Assembly: GCA_001692895.1 (NCBI GenBank)
Contig: KV748235.1
Location: 186,001 to 250,000 of the forward strand
Length of the DNA: 64,000 nt
Source of the DNA: Cenococcum geophilum 1.58
Lineage: Eukaryota > Ascomycota > Dothideomycetes > Gloniales > Gloniaceae
Reading direction: 5' to 3'
Shown: positions 22,484 to 33,583 of the stretch, in pieces
Position numbering within the stretch: the stretch's first letter is position 1
Layout of the letters: each line of letters starts with the position of its first letter
The notes under the pieces: model-generated
Databases searched by the model: none
What the model saw: the letters and a program-made list of their open reading frames with translations, nothing else
Told to the model about the DNA's origin: nothing
Position numbers and translations under genes: made by a program

Positions 22484-23236
22484 GCTTTGATATCTGTTTC
22501 TCCCTTTTTGGTTTAGAGACCCTTGGCGACTGAATACCTAACTTTCTTGTATAATCCTTTACTCTCTTCATAGCATAGGACCCATCAAGATACAAATTAG
22601 ATTACTTGCTCCTTTCAATGCTCGTAAAAAATGCTTGCAAAGTAGACTGGATTCTTCTTGCTTTATTCTAACTTCAAAAAATCTTCAAATCTAACTGCAA
22701 CATGCAAAAGATCTTGGGTCATTTTCAGAGACACAACAGACTCCACGGTAGCTTCCACAGACCAAAAGAGGGACCTAGGGAACTGTTAGTGTCATCCGCA
22801 TCTTTATATGAGCGCAGACATACTGATGTAATCGGAATTAGGACTTCGTACCCAGTGTGCGTTTTCTACTAGAGTCGAATAAGGCACCGATGCTCTATTT
22901 GTGAAAAAAAATTCTGAGTTTTGACATTCAACATTCATTTCGGCTAAATGCGAGTACCTGGACACAATCTGGCAGTCTACTAGCAGCATTAGTGGCCGAA
23001 CCTGAAATGCGGACTATCTTGAGAAACTAACTTCGGGTATGTTCGGTTGCAAATCAGCTCCATCTCATAACTGTTCAATCTGTGCGCCTTTTAGTGTCGC
23101 CCGTTCTGTAATTAGTGGCGGCTACCACCGTGGCTCGTTTGAATTTGTAATAAAGGCGATTGTTCGGTGGCTCCAGATGAGGCTCCAGATTTGACTTCGC
23201 ACAAAGCGTGATTGACGTCCGTGAGTGATTCGAGTG
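22484..23236. other. Intergenic, nothing recognised
   Basis: The first ~100 bases are the T-rich 3' flank of the protease gene. No frame or repeat in the rest could be assigned. Confidence 0.5.
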
Positions 23237-24022
23237 AGCCCGTCTCTGCCACCAAGCCTCTATCACGACTCCCTACTCTGGTGCATTAATGGAGCCTCCT
23301 CGGCCAACGCCCTCGACGCTTTCTACACCTTCGTCCATATAGTGGGTAGCTGTAGAATTGTGTGTGGAGGATTCTATTTTCCATTTATCCCAGCCTTCTA
23401 CTGCGTAATGCTCTGCAAGTTTCGCAAGGGTAGGGGGGTCCTGTTGAAGCTTCCAGAAGTCTCTTACTGTCTTTGGAAAGCCTTCGGCCACGGTATATCT
23501 CTAGGAGTCTCCATTTTAAATAAGCGCTGAGATAGGTGAAATCGGGTCGTTAAGCCATTTGCGTAGAGAGTTTAGTTGAACTGCCGTACCGTTACTAACG
23601 ACGGCCTTGAGGTCGTCCACCTTGGTCTTGACGTCCTTTATCTGCGTCTTGACGTCAAGACCCAGGTGGACGACGTCAAGGCCGTCGGTACGGCAGTTCA
23701 ACTAAACTCTTTACGCAAATGGCTTAACGACCCGATTTCACCTATCTCAACGCTTATTCAAAATGGAGACTCCTAGAGATATACCGTGGCCGAAGGCTTT
23801 CCAAAGACAGTAAGAGACTTCTAGAAGCTTCAACAGGACCCCCCTACCCTTACGAAACTTGCAGAGCATTACGCAGTAGAAGGCTGGGATGAATGGAAAA
23901 TAGAGTCCTCCACACACAATTCTACAGCTACCCACTATATAGACGAAGGTGTTGGCCGAGGAGGCTCCATTAATACACCAAAGTAGGGAGTCGTGATAGA
24001 GGCTTGGTGGCAGAGACGGGCT
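23237..24022. repeat. 786-bp near-perfect palindrome with duplicated ORF fragment
   Basis: Two arms of about 390 bp face each other around position ~23635. Read outward from the centre, both encode the same fragment: a heptad-like segment, then VQLNSLRKWLNDPISPIS, then VAEGFPKTVRDF and, on the left arm, WKLQQDPPTLAKLAEHY. The left arm has an 18-nt insertion that the right lacks, and each arm carries different stops, so neither is a complete gene. The FP.TV.DFW pattern recalls small conserved fungal proteins of unknown role, but no name can be given. Inverted arms of this size can form a hairpin or a double-stranded transcript. Confidence 0.85.
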
Positions 24023-24206
24023 TTGGCTCTGGCGCATTCACCCCTAACGCAGCACTTTTCTGCTTCCGACCACGTTTTTCCTTGCCCGTGGGTACTTTCG
24101 GCGTTTGCGTACAATCGGCGAGTGCAAGCCGTGTTCTGTTAACTCTGAATTTTTGAGCTCATTATCAGCTGCGAGATGAAGGATGTCGTAACCTACGTAA
24201 CTAACG

Positions 24207-25385
24207 TTACTTTGATTCACTGAACAGCTGTGCCAATGGTCCCGTGATTAAGCTTTTCAAATCTTCTGTTTCCACAGCCTCAAGCATTGCTTTCCCTAGC
24301 TGTACGAGTTTCGTCGTGCCTTCCTCATCCGTCCACCTCATCCTCGAATAGAAGATAATATGCACAGCGAAGTGCACAACAAGTCGGATCTTGTCACGCT
24401 GCTCTAATGGATGTTCAGTTAGATATGCCTTCAGAAAAGCTTCGAACATTCCCTTGTCACCGTGAAAGCGATCGAGCAGCCATGAGTCTGCAGCAAATCG
24501 CCCAACATCAGTGGCGCCGTTTCCCACACGAACGTTTTCCCAATCGATAATTGTCAACACTGGTGCCCGCAGCTTTATCTCTTCCTCTTCTTCTACTTTG
24601 ATAGCAGGATCCTGGTTCTCGAGCTGGATGTTGGGCAGCCAAAAATCACCATGGCAGAGACACGTTCTGTCTGAAGCAGCTTCGGTGCTGAATTTGGCGT
24701 TGATGCGCTCTCCGAGAGCAGGATCGTGGCCATGTTGTTTCAGGACAGAGGCTAGACCATTGTAGGTGTATCTGAAGACGGACTTTGCAACTTTACTGTC
24801 GAACGTCCTCTTGACAAATTCTAGCGTTTCCGGCTCTGAGGTCCCCCTATGCAGTCTCGCTAGCCAAAAGCCTATCCTCCGACCTAGGAGGGGGATATCG
24901 ATGTCATCGTCGTTTTTGTAGCTTTCTTTGAGATCTTGCGATCCCCCGTCAGACATACATATAACATGCTCTTCAGGAAAGTAGTTATATAGTTGCGGCA
25001 GGCGAACGTGCTCGTTCGTGGAAACTATGTCTGGTATAGTTGTCAAGGCTAAGTGCTCGTAGTCCATCCTTTCGATAGATAGTGGGACATCAGGCATTAT
25101 GCGAACGTAAGGCTCCGCATGTTTGGCGATGCTGCGCTTGCCGAGTTGTGTCTTGATACGCCAACAGAAGTTGGCTGACCCTCCAGCAGCGACCTCAATC
25201 TCATGGTAGGGTATGTCCTTTGAGGATAGGAACTGGTGAAGTTCTAATTCGGTAGTGATTGGCATGATATCAATTTTGACCAAAAACGATGATTTGTCTA
25301 TCGTGGCGCTACGGCTGTCCTCTGTTGTATCCCCAGAAGGCGTGTCTTGCCGGCAAGTATCGGAGGTCCGGGTTAGGCTTAGCAT
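24207..25385 (-). CDS. APH/choline-kinase-fold phosphotransferase
   Basis: A single exon encodes 392 residues. A shorter start at Met41 (25265, MPITTELELHQFL) is more likely, because the first 40 residues are low in structure and the family fold begins after it. Visible kinase features are a Gly-rich loop GGSANFCWR (about 68-76), a Lys in SIAKHA, the catalytic CHGDFWLPN (HGD 245-247, Asn252) and the metal-binding DWE (Asp281) in TIIDWENVRVGNGATDVGRF. These place it in the aminoglycoside phosphotransferase-like family (PF01636). Fungal relatives act on varied small molecules, so the substrate cannot be inferred. A run of five Glu (about 265-269) interrupts the loop between the HGD and DWE motifs. 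A 42-bp piece of this gene also occurs near 20961. Confidence 0.88.
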   Translation of the reverse strand: MLSLTRTSDTCRQDTPSGDTTEDSRSATIDKSSFLVKIDIMPITTELELHQFLSSKDIPYHEIEVAAGGSANFCWRIKTQLGKRSIAKHAEPYVRIMPDVPLSIERMDYEHLALTTIPDIVSTNEHVRLPQLYNYFPEEHVICMSDGGSQDLKESYKNDDDIDIPLLGRRIGFWLARLHRGTSEPETLEFVKRTFDSKVAKSVFRYTYNGLASVLKQHGHDPALGERINAKFSTEAASDRTCLCHGDFWLPNIQLENQDPAIKVEEEEEIKLRAPVLTIIDWENVRVGNGATDVGRFAADSWLLDRFHGDKGMFEAFLKAYLTEHPLEQRDKIRLVVHFAVHIIFYSRMRWTDEEGTTKLVQLGKAMLEAVETEDLKSLITGPLAQLFSESK

Positions 25386-25479
25386 AACCTCGGGTTACGC
25401 ACGACCCCCTGCCCTACTTTTCGGACGCGTTTTTGAGGCCTAGGTTAGTACTAGGTTAGTATGGAGGGCCTTAGCGCGC

Positions 25480-26590
25480 CTTCGACCTCATCGTCGCCTC
25501 GACAATCCATTTTCCAACCCTCTCCTGTTCTTGTGCCCGCGCCAGCTCCCGCGGGGCTTCTGATTTTATATAGAAAGGCCTACTGTAATTCTAATTGTAT
25601 AATATAGAGCCCTCTTCTTCTTCTCCTTTAATATTTACGCGTTCGGTGGCTTTATTTACCTGCGCCGCGCTTACGCGTCTCCCCCTTACCTCTTGCGGAT
25701 ATAGACCCTAGCCTCCTCCTATAGCCTCCAGAGCGAATTTAAGGCCCAGACGGCGCGGCTATACAATATTTATAAGGCCTAGCGCTCGAAGAATATAATG
25801 AGGGCGTATAAGCTAAAGTAGAAAGAGTGGGAAGACTAGTGCGTGAGACTGGGGGTGATATAGACAGCGCCTGGGTAACAGAAGATAAGCTTTACCTATT
25901 TTTAGAGCAATAAGTTATTAACTAAGAATTATGGGCCGCTAGCTATTAAAAACGTAAGTTAAAACAGAAAGAGATGTAAAAAGAGAGTAAGCGGGCAAAA
26001 AAGAGGTAGAAGACGGCTAAGCGGGCGGGAGGGCAGCTAGGGGGAAAGGCAGCTATAGGGGCAGCCGCGGTTATAGGGGAGGAAGCTATAAAGGAGGAAG
26101 GGGAGATATAGGACGAGGAGGCCTTAGACGCCCTATTTAACGAGATAGTCTAATACTTAGTTATAAATAGTTACGTCTCCGCTATTACTAAGCTTTATAT
26201 ATAGTAATTAGAAGGTAAGGCCTCGTAGCTGCTATAGGGGTTAAAGCTTTTAGCGGTACTAGATAGCGTCCGCCGCGATAAGGACCGGATTTAACGCGTT
26301 AACTTTATTAATTAAGGCCTATTTATAATTACTAGCGACTATAACGTTAGAGGGCTTAAAAAGGTAATTACTTAGTACTAAGAGACGGGCTCTAAGATGC
26401 CGGGTTTAGTTAAGTCTTACCTTCGAACTATAGCTAAGTATTTATTAAGTTTATATCCGGTCCGTATAGCTACCGTTTCTAACCTATTTCTTAGGCTATA
26501 CTACTATTACCTAGGGTAAAAGTAGATGGGCTATTTAGCTTGCTAACTTAATTCTTATTAAATTAGAGAATAGAGGGCTTAAACTAATGA
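25480..26590 (+). mobile_element. RIP-like degraded relic, possibly Crypton/Ndc10-type
   Basis: The sequence is TpA-rich and full of TAG/TAA stops. Around 25730-25845 the + strand reads ARLYNIYKA, stop, RSKNIMRAYKLK, stop, KEWED, and around 25875-25925 VTEDKLYLFLEQ, stop, VIN. These resemble the N-terminal part of fungal proteins with Ndc10/GCR1_C-type tyrosine-recombinase domains (Cryptons). Further down, NRGLFTITSDYNVRGLKK remains readable. No terminal repeats were found. That this is decayed mobile DNA is fairly safe; the Crypton label is tentative. Confidence 0.45.
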
Positions 26591-27069
26591 GGCGGGCAAC
26601 TCCCTCAAGCTAGACTTGAGATCAACATCGTCCGCCTGTCCTACAATGATACGGATGCGGTCATCACTCGACGCAATACCATCATCTTCCGACGGGTAGT
26701 TGGGTGCTGCAACGATGGCCCTCTTCTACAGTCCTTCAGCGAGTGGCGTTGGGTATGCATTGGCCAAAACACCTGAACGAGCGGTAACACCGTTCTCTTG
26801 GAATGCTCTGGACTGCGAGACGCGGGTCAGCAGGTGGCGTAACATACACCGGAGAGAAAAACTGGCTGTGCCGGGGACCATAAGACATGCCACCATTCTG
26901 AAAACTGCGAACGACGTTGTGGTTTACTGAAACTCTGTGTGGTTACGGATAGCAAGATACGGGAACACTTGAAGATCCTTGAGCCAAAACCGACGAAGTA
27001 AGACTGGGTTCCACAATCGCAACTTGTTTTTGGAGTTTTAGGGTTTTTGGTAGTGTACTGTACAGTAAG

Positions 27070-27560
27070 CCGACAACTTCATTTGCCGTTTGTAGAGGTG
27101 CAGGTGATGGAGACGAGCAAGACGAGGCTCGGGGACCATCCCTCGACGGATGAGCATGGCCAACCTTGCGTCGGCGTACAGGAATCAGGGTCGGTGGGAA
27201 GGCCGAGAAGCTAGGGTCCAAGGATGGAGACGAGCAAGAGAAGCTCGGGGTGGACTACCCTTGACGCAACAACATGGCACCTTGCGTCGACGTACATCAA
27301 TCAGGGGTGGGAGAGGGAGAGGCCGAGAAGTTGTTCGTGCAGGTGATAACCCGCAAGACGAAGCTCGGGGCGGACCATCTCGACACACTGACGAGCATGA
27401 ATAACCTCATCTTTACTTGCAAAAGTCAAGGTCGGCATGCAGATGCCTTGCGCTGATGAGGGAATGTGCCCAGCTCGGCAGCATCCTCGGCCCAGAGCAT
27501 CCGATACCCTTTCGTCTTAGCCGCTGTGGAACGATGGAGTGGCTAGAATGCACAGTTTCT
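27070..27560 (+). pseudogene. Degraded kinesin-light-chain-type TPR array
   Basis: Three broken repeats start near 27106, 27222 and 27340, each with ETSK or TRK followed by a K(T)LG element, then SMANLASAYRNQGRW, TWHLASTYINQG or SMNNLIFTCKSQGRHADAL in shifting frames. A last piece reads ILGPEHP. This is the pattern of TPR_10/TPR_12 repeats at the C terminus of fungal NB-ARC-type NLR-like proteins. Repeat spacing is about 117-119 nt instead of the 126 nt expected for 42 residues, so every unit has a frameshifting indel. No NB-ARC or effector domain is seen upstream. Confidence 0.7.
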
Positions 27561-28711
27561 ATTCGATGGCCTTCTACCTCTCCGTTGCACTGTATAGCCT
27601 TGCTTTGGCAACTTGGTGATTTAGTTCAGGCACCTGCTTGATATGTACTGTACATAGAATGCCCTCAATCACAGCGTGAGCACTTTATGATCGTAAATCG
27701 ATCAGAATATGGCCAATTAAATATTCATATGTAAAATCATTTCTGGATGTTTACACTACAGGCCAGACGTTGTCACGTAGCATCGACAGTGGCAAAACAG
27801 ACGACGGGGAGTGAGTGGGGGACGCGAGGAGGCGACGCGCACTGTGTCACCAAAAGCGGAAGTGGCCCGTGCGGAGAAACTTTTAGGAGCGAAAGGTGGG
27901 GAAGGCGATTTCGCTAGCGTCTATACTTAATCGGAACAGGGAAGCCAATTCCGAGTGTCCGCCAGCCATATGCCTGACAGCCACGGGCTTACTGGATGAC
28001 ATAAGTAAATTACACCGTGATGATTATGTAGGAGTCCGGGGTCGTTTTGCACTAGCCGGGATTGGTAATTGCTTTGATTGGAAGTACCGACCCGCGTGGC
28101 GACCTTGCATGAATTTGCGCGCCACAATAAACATAAGGCTGATAATGACTTCCCACTATTGTATTAAGGCTCTAAGGCTCGGATAAGACCCTTATATGAG
28201 TATCGTAAGTGGTAATAGCTTGACGGTGGTGCTGTAGTGAAGGGACATTGTTACGCTATAAAAGGGGGCTCTCTGCGAATTAGGCGCGAAGGCGACGATG
28301 CGAATGTAATTTATAGGTAGGAGGGGTCCTGAATGTTCAAAAGTAGCCACAGCACACGGCTTATACAGAATTATAGTAAAGCTCGACGTGGGTGCAGAGT
28401 TACAGTTGCTTGAAGTCAAAGTACCCCTTATATTTTCCGGTACGGTGGGTTTTCCGCGACCTAGGGACGGACGTTAGTCTTGGCATGGTGTTTGCTCGTG
28501 ATCTGAGGCGTCCGGCACATTTCACCCAAAGATTTTAATCTCCGTTATTAACCTTATTTGCGTCATCGAATGGTCATACCACGCGATTTACATCAATGGA
28601 TAATGTTTTGTGTTAGAGGTATGGAGATCACGTTAGGACACATCATTTCTCAACTTTTACCTCCCTCTATCTATACCTAAGGCTTCCTAATCTTAGCCAA
28701 AATTATTTAGT
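27561..28711. other. Gene-poor stretch
   Basis: No gene or repeat could be recognised. The last few hundred bases would contain the promoter of the reductase relic that starts at 28712. Confidence 0.5.
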
Positions 28712-29999
28712 ATGACCAACCGAGCAGCCTGGATCACCGAGCCCAAGGCCCGTCCGCTTGGAGTTGATTCTGCAGCTGACCCGAAAGCTGGGCTTGGGGA
28801 AGTGGTCATCAAAAATGCTGCTGTTTCAGTAAATCCAGTAGATTGTAAGAGGCTTCCCCTCTCCAAGTGAGCCTTGTTAACTACAGCCAGGGAAAATTCA
28901 AGAATACGGTAGAGGCAACCTATCATCGGTAATATGCGCCTTCTTAGGCTGTTAGCTAATATGACTCAAGGCATCTTTCTCTAAAAATATCCCAACATTC
29001 TTGGGACTGATGTGGCAGGCGAAGTGGTTGAAATCGGCGAAGGGGTAAATGGCCTCAAGAAAGGCCAACATGTTATTGGGTAAGACGTTCGAAGGTGGTG
29101 TGGGTCGAGCGCGTCGAGCGGGGTGGGAGAGAAATCAGAAAATCCCCCCGAGGTCTGTGTTGCTGACGAGGAGGAATTGGGTAGACACTGCGTTGGGCTG
29201 GCGACCAATGACCCCAAATACGGCGGCTTCCAGCTCTACACCGTCTGCAAAGGCATTCTCGTCTCGCCTATCCCAGACTGGCTCTCATTCGAGCAGCCCG
29301 TGGTCCTCCCCCTTGCCATCTCCACTGCTGCTACAGGCCTCTTCAAGAAGGACCGCCTAGCTCTGCCTTATCCCACCAATGCAAGCAAACCAACAGGGAA
29401 GACTGTCCTCGTGTGGGGAGGGTCGTCGTCGGTCGGTTCATCGGCGATCCAGTTAGCAGCAGCAGCAGGGGTCATAGTTGTGACGGTGGCCTCAAGCCAC
29501 AATCTGCAATACGTGAAGTCTCTCGGGACTAAACACGCGTTCGACTACAAATCTCCCAGCGTGGTCGACGATATCGTATCGGCAGTAAGGAGCACCGACT
29601 TTGCCGGTGTGTTTAACGCTATTAGCATGGGAGAGTCCAGCGGGATATGGTCCCAGGTCCTTTGGAAGCTAGGCAGTGGTGGCAAATATGCATCGACCCT
29701 GCCAGAGGCCGAAGGTGTTCCCAAGGATATGGCAGGTGGAGGAGGTAAGTCTACGATTGCCAAACAGCCTTTCGTGGGCATGACACGTACAGTGGGGCTG
29801 ACAACAATGCTTAGTCTTTGCCCTGACTGTTGTAGACTAGGATAAGGATATCGGTGAAGCCGTCTGGAAGAAATTCGTCCCTGAAGCACTGGCAAATGGG
29901 AAACCGCAAGCTAAGCCTAACCCCCAGGCGATCACAGGAGGTCTGCCCAAGATCCAAGAGGGGCTTGATCGTCTTGAAGCAAGGCGTATCGGCGCGTAA
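28712..29999 (+). pseudogene. Medium-chain (zinc-lacking) reductase with two in-frame stops
   Basis: The reading structure is 28712-28844, 28891-28908, 28971-29079, 29185-29744 and 29815-29999 (334 codons), with all four introns in correct phase. It follows the quinone-oxidoreductase/toxD-like enoyl reductase family: VNPVD-WKIQEYG, KYPNILGTDVAGEVVEIG, HCVGLATNDPKYGGFQ, the NADP loop VWGGSSSVGSSAIQLA, and the C-terminal GLPKIQEGLDRLEARRIGA. A TAA at 28982-28984 precedes KYPNILG, and a TAG at 29838-29840 follows LTVVD. Both could come from single base changes, and no indel is present, so the inactivation seems recent, or one or both could be sequence errors. If active, it would be an NADPH-dependent reductase without structural zinc Cys residues. 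Confidence 0.82.
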
Positions 30000-30796
30000 G
30001 GTGGTGATCAAATTGTAGCCATGAATCTAGAAAGAAATTAGAACACAACTTGCAAGCATCTAACAAAGAAGCCCCCTCTTTTTTGATTCGTGATCTATAA
30101 ATGAAATTAAACCCATAGGGCACTTTTTCTGTGCATGAAATGCCCGATGTTTGTACCAGGCTGAGCGTAGTCGGAATTCTTCGATAGCTCGCGCTTTTGG
30201 CTGGTTGTTGAGATTACTAAATTTTCAAAAGACTTACTTCCATGACTTTCCTTCGGCACTACTAAGTCCGCTAAATACCAATTTAGAGGCCGCCCGAAGT
30301 GAGGCTATACAATTTACATATTCGCTCGCAATGTCGGAAGTTGCTGACGTACATTTCGCCGACCTGCGTTAAAGTCTCCCGGCCGTCCCAACGCTTGGTA
30401 GGCTCTAGCTGCATGCCTGTACGAAGTGGCGCAAACACCCCCCACAAGAGGCGCCAGCTTACACAATACATCGGTGACTCTTCCGACCGTGCAGGCAAAT
30501 CACCGTTGCAGCATGGGGGCCGCAGAAGGCGTAGATGCCTAACTGGGCACACACCTGGATACGTATCTGGTTGGAAGGATTGAGGATTCGATTTTACTGG
30601 AGCCGCTAGAACCGACTTGTCTCTCGGTGGAGAGGCAGTGTAAACGGGTGTTGAAGGTACTGATAGCCTTGCGGATGGAGATATATAAAGAGACGACGCA
30701 ATACTGGTGAGGGGAGATAGCTTGCTAAACAACTCAACTTTCTGCTTCAAACCACGACTTCTCCATCCAATCAAACCTCTTTATTCTAATTCACTC
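30000..30796. other. Intergenic, upstream of the NmrA-like gene
   Basis: A TATA-like GATATATAAAG lies near 30680, about 110 bases before the start codon at 30797. A minus-strand frame of 163 codons at 30283-30774 shows no family features and is probably chance. Confidence 0.5.
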
Positions 30797-32278
30797 ATGG
30801 CAACTAAACTCATTGTCATTGTTGGTATTACTGGCAACCAGGTATGACCCCTCATCTTCTCCATGCAAAAGTAAGGAGCAGGATCAATGCGTGGAGACCT
30901 TAAGCTTCAATTCGGAACTGTGAACTGTGCCATACTCCGTATACCTTAGCAAATACTTCTAGCATTCAGGAATCACATGCCGGAAGTTCTTCAAGGCTGC
31001 CCAATGTCTCTTGCTTTGGTTATTGATTGAAGGATCATGACCTCTCCGATATTACCTCTTCTTCTACACATTCTTTCTGCTTCATACTCTTAACCAATTC
31101 AAGCCATCTACTTGCCTAGCTTGGACTAGATGCCTTCTTCAAGTTCTTACTCATTTATAGGGTGCCTCCGTCGCGGATGTCTTCCTCAAGGAGCCAGGCT
31201 ACAAGGTTCGTGGCATATCTCGCGATCCGAGCAAAGGATCTTCCAAAGCATGGAGCGACAAAGGCGTGGAAATGGTCGCTGGTGATCTCAATGATGTCGA
31301 AACTATCAAGGCAGCTTTCAAGGGTGCCAACGTGATCTTCGGCGTTACGGATTTCTGGCAGGGCAGTTCCAACCCTGCTAACCACGCAAAAGCCAAAGAG
31401 CAGGGAAAGACCATCAACGAGGTCTTGTATGACATTGAGGTCCAGCAAGGGAAAAACATTGTGGATGCCGCAGCTGCTACGGTTGACACCTTGGATCGAT
31501 TCGTGTTGAGCACCCTCAGCCACGCGGCCAAGTGGAGCCAGGGAAAGATCACGTTCAACCTGCACTTTGATGCAAAGTGGATGGCTGTGGATTATCTGAG
31601 GGCAACTTACCCAGAGCTGGCTAAGAAGACGTCCTACGTACAGCTCGGACTTTTTGCGCAGAATTGGAAGGATGGACCAATCACGGCTCCTGGGAAGGTG
31701 CGTTCTGTATAACAAATTTTAAAAGCGCAGAGAGGCTGACTTATCGAAGCAACCCGATGGCACTTATAAGCTGCACGTACCAATGAGCGGAGATTCGAAG
31801 TTTCCTATGGTTGATCCCCGCTTGGATACAGGTAAGTCTATTACTTGACATGAGTGCCAGAGAAGAAGTTCCCGGCTAATTTGACTATAGGGCACTTCAC
31901 CAAAGCTTTGGTTGATGTTGAACCAGGAAAGGTCCTCATCGGGGCAGGCTCGTTCCTGAACTGGAAGGAGTGGTGTGAGATGTGGAGCAAGCACACCGGC
32001 AAAACCATTGTGTACGAGGAGGCAGACCCAATGGAGCTCGAGAACGCCATGCCTGGAGGCATGGGAAAGGAGCTCGCAGACATGTTCAGATATATTGACC
32101 ATTATGGATATGATGGCCGTGACCCGGATGTTGTGTATCCCTGGGACGTAAGTCAGATCTTTAAGATAAACCTGCGATATGATCGTGCTAATAAAGTGTA
32201 ATTTAGCTCGGAGTCCCTGTTCCAGTCACTACCGTGGAGGAATACATCAAGAAGACAGATTGGTCGCCAGTTTTGTAG
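30797..32278 (+). CDS. NmrA-like NAD(P)-binding protein
   Basis: Exons are 30797-30841, 31161-31697, 31750-31831, 31891-32147 and 32207-32278 (330 residues). The first exon is only 15 codons and the 319-nt first intron interrupts the dinucleotide-binding motif, which joins as GITGNQGASVADVFL. VRGISRDPSK and VEMVAGDLND follow, as in NmrA-like atypical short-chain dehydrogenases. GVTDFWQ and FVLSTLSHAAKWSQG mark the rest of the Rossmann fold. The C-terminal part (GHFTKALVDVEPGKVLIGAG, YPWDLGVPVP) also fits the family. The usual active-site YxxxK is not apparent, so a redox-sensing or regulatory role is possible. The frame is intact, unlike the reductase immediately upstream. Confidence 0.9.
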
Positions 32279-33583
32279 ACTATGCTGTGCCACATAATAT
32301 CCAATGGATTGTGTGGTGGGACGTGTGCGATGATTAGAGCTTGATGGTTGGGATTTTCCAGAGTTTAACTCGGGAGGTTTTGCATTTAACCTTGCTCACG
32401 ATACAATTACGAATGTCCATAAAATAAAGTAAGTGTTTAAATAAAACATTGATTGGTGTATAGCCCTTGTAAGATTGCGACTCGACTTCATCCCTGACAG
32501 AAACGCTAGCTTACTAATAAATATCAATCTCACCTGATGAAAAATCCTCTCGTACTTGTCCTCCTCTTATAAAATCGTTCCACCTTCCCCAAACCCTCTA
32601 GGCCGAGTACAATGTCGTTTTTAGATCCTTGCGTTATCTGGCGTTAAATTTGCTCGCTATTCACCCCCATCAGATATTCAGTGTCGGAAGATCCTCCGGT
32701 GGACGACTCGTCTGGTTGATTTATTCGCTTCCGTGCTGCTAAGCCAACTCAATGCAGTGACTTCTACCTACATTGAAATGGTTGCAGGCCGGGACAATTC
32801 GCCTTAACAGGCTATGGAAAACTCCTCATTGTCATTCCTCCCGCGGGTTCCGCCGAAGTCTCGATAAGTACTCAATGCGACTCCAAGCATGTGCAAATTC
32901 GACGGACGCTGGGTAGGTTGCGCAATTCCACGGAAAGAGGTGGATCTGCAGTGGACTCCTCGCCAAGTCTATTGTACGGGGCGACGGTTGACTGATGGAG
33001 AGTATGGCGTGATGAAAGGCAATTGGGAGAGGAGACGAGCTGGACTTGTATACCGTCTTGGGATAGCTGTCCAAGGACCCGCTAAACTCAAAGCAGCACG
33101 AGTTGATCGCTCTGCAGCAGAGCCTCTGTCCAGAGAGAGATAACCCACCCCCTCCATGTGCCGCTTCTCAGGCCATTGCTACTTACATGCTACCCCGCAG
33201 CTTCCTTCTTAGTGGTGACAGATCAGTATTTTCCATAATCTTGGCTCGTTTGTTTTCCCTTTTGGGACAGCTGCTGCCATTGCACTTTGTTATTCCTATC
33301 TCCCACCTCTTCCACCCCGCTTTTAGTCGATGATAAGAAGTTATCTATGGCTCCTTCTCCGCACCCTCCATCACGCAGGTACCTGGTGGTGTGAGTTCTA
33401 GCCCTTCTATAAAGTCGCCACTGTCTTGGGTTGAGCTAGTTCTTGCTCTGGGTTATTGCTACATCTTCACACCCTCTCGCCTTCTAGCCGAGCGGCTTCA
33501 CTCTTCATCTGACGCCGGCGGCTACGCTTCTCTCCTCTACTTTTCCTTACTCACCACGAATCCCTAATTTCCTTGGAGGCATT
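32279..33583. other. Long intergenic region upstream of the HODM-like gene
   Basis: No gene is recognised. The last 400 bases are very pyrimidine-rich, consistent with the promoter and leader of the gene starting at 33584. Confidence 0.5.

Noticed and set aside
30283..30774. 163-codon minus-strand frame before the NmrA-like gene
   Set aside because: No recognisable domain, and it overlaps the promoter and TATA-like sequence of a real gene.
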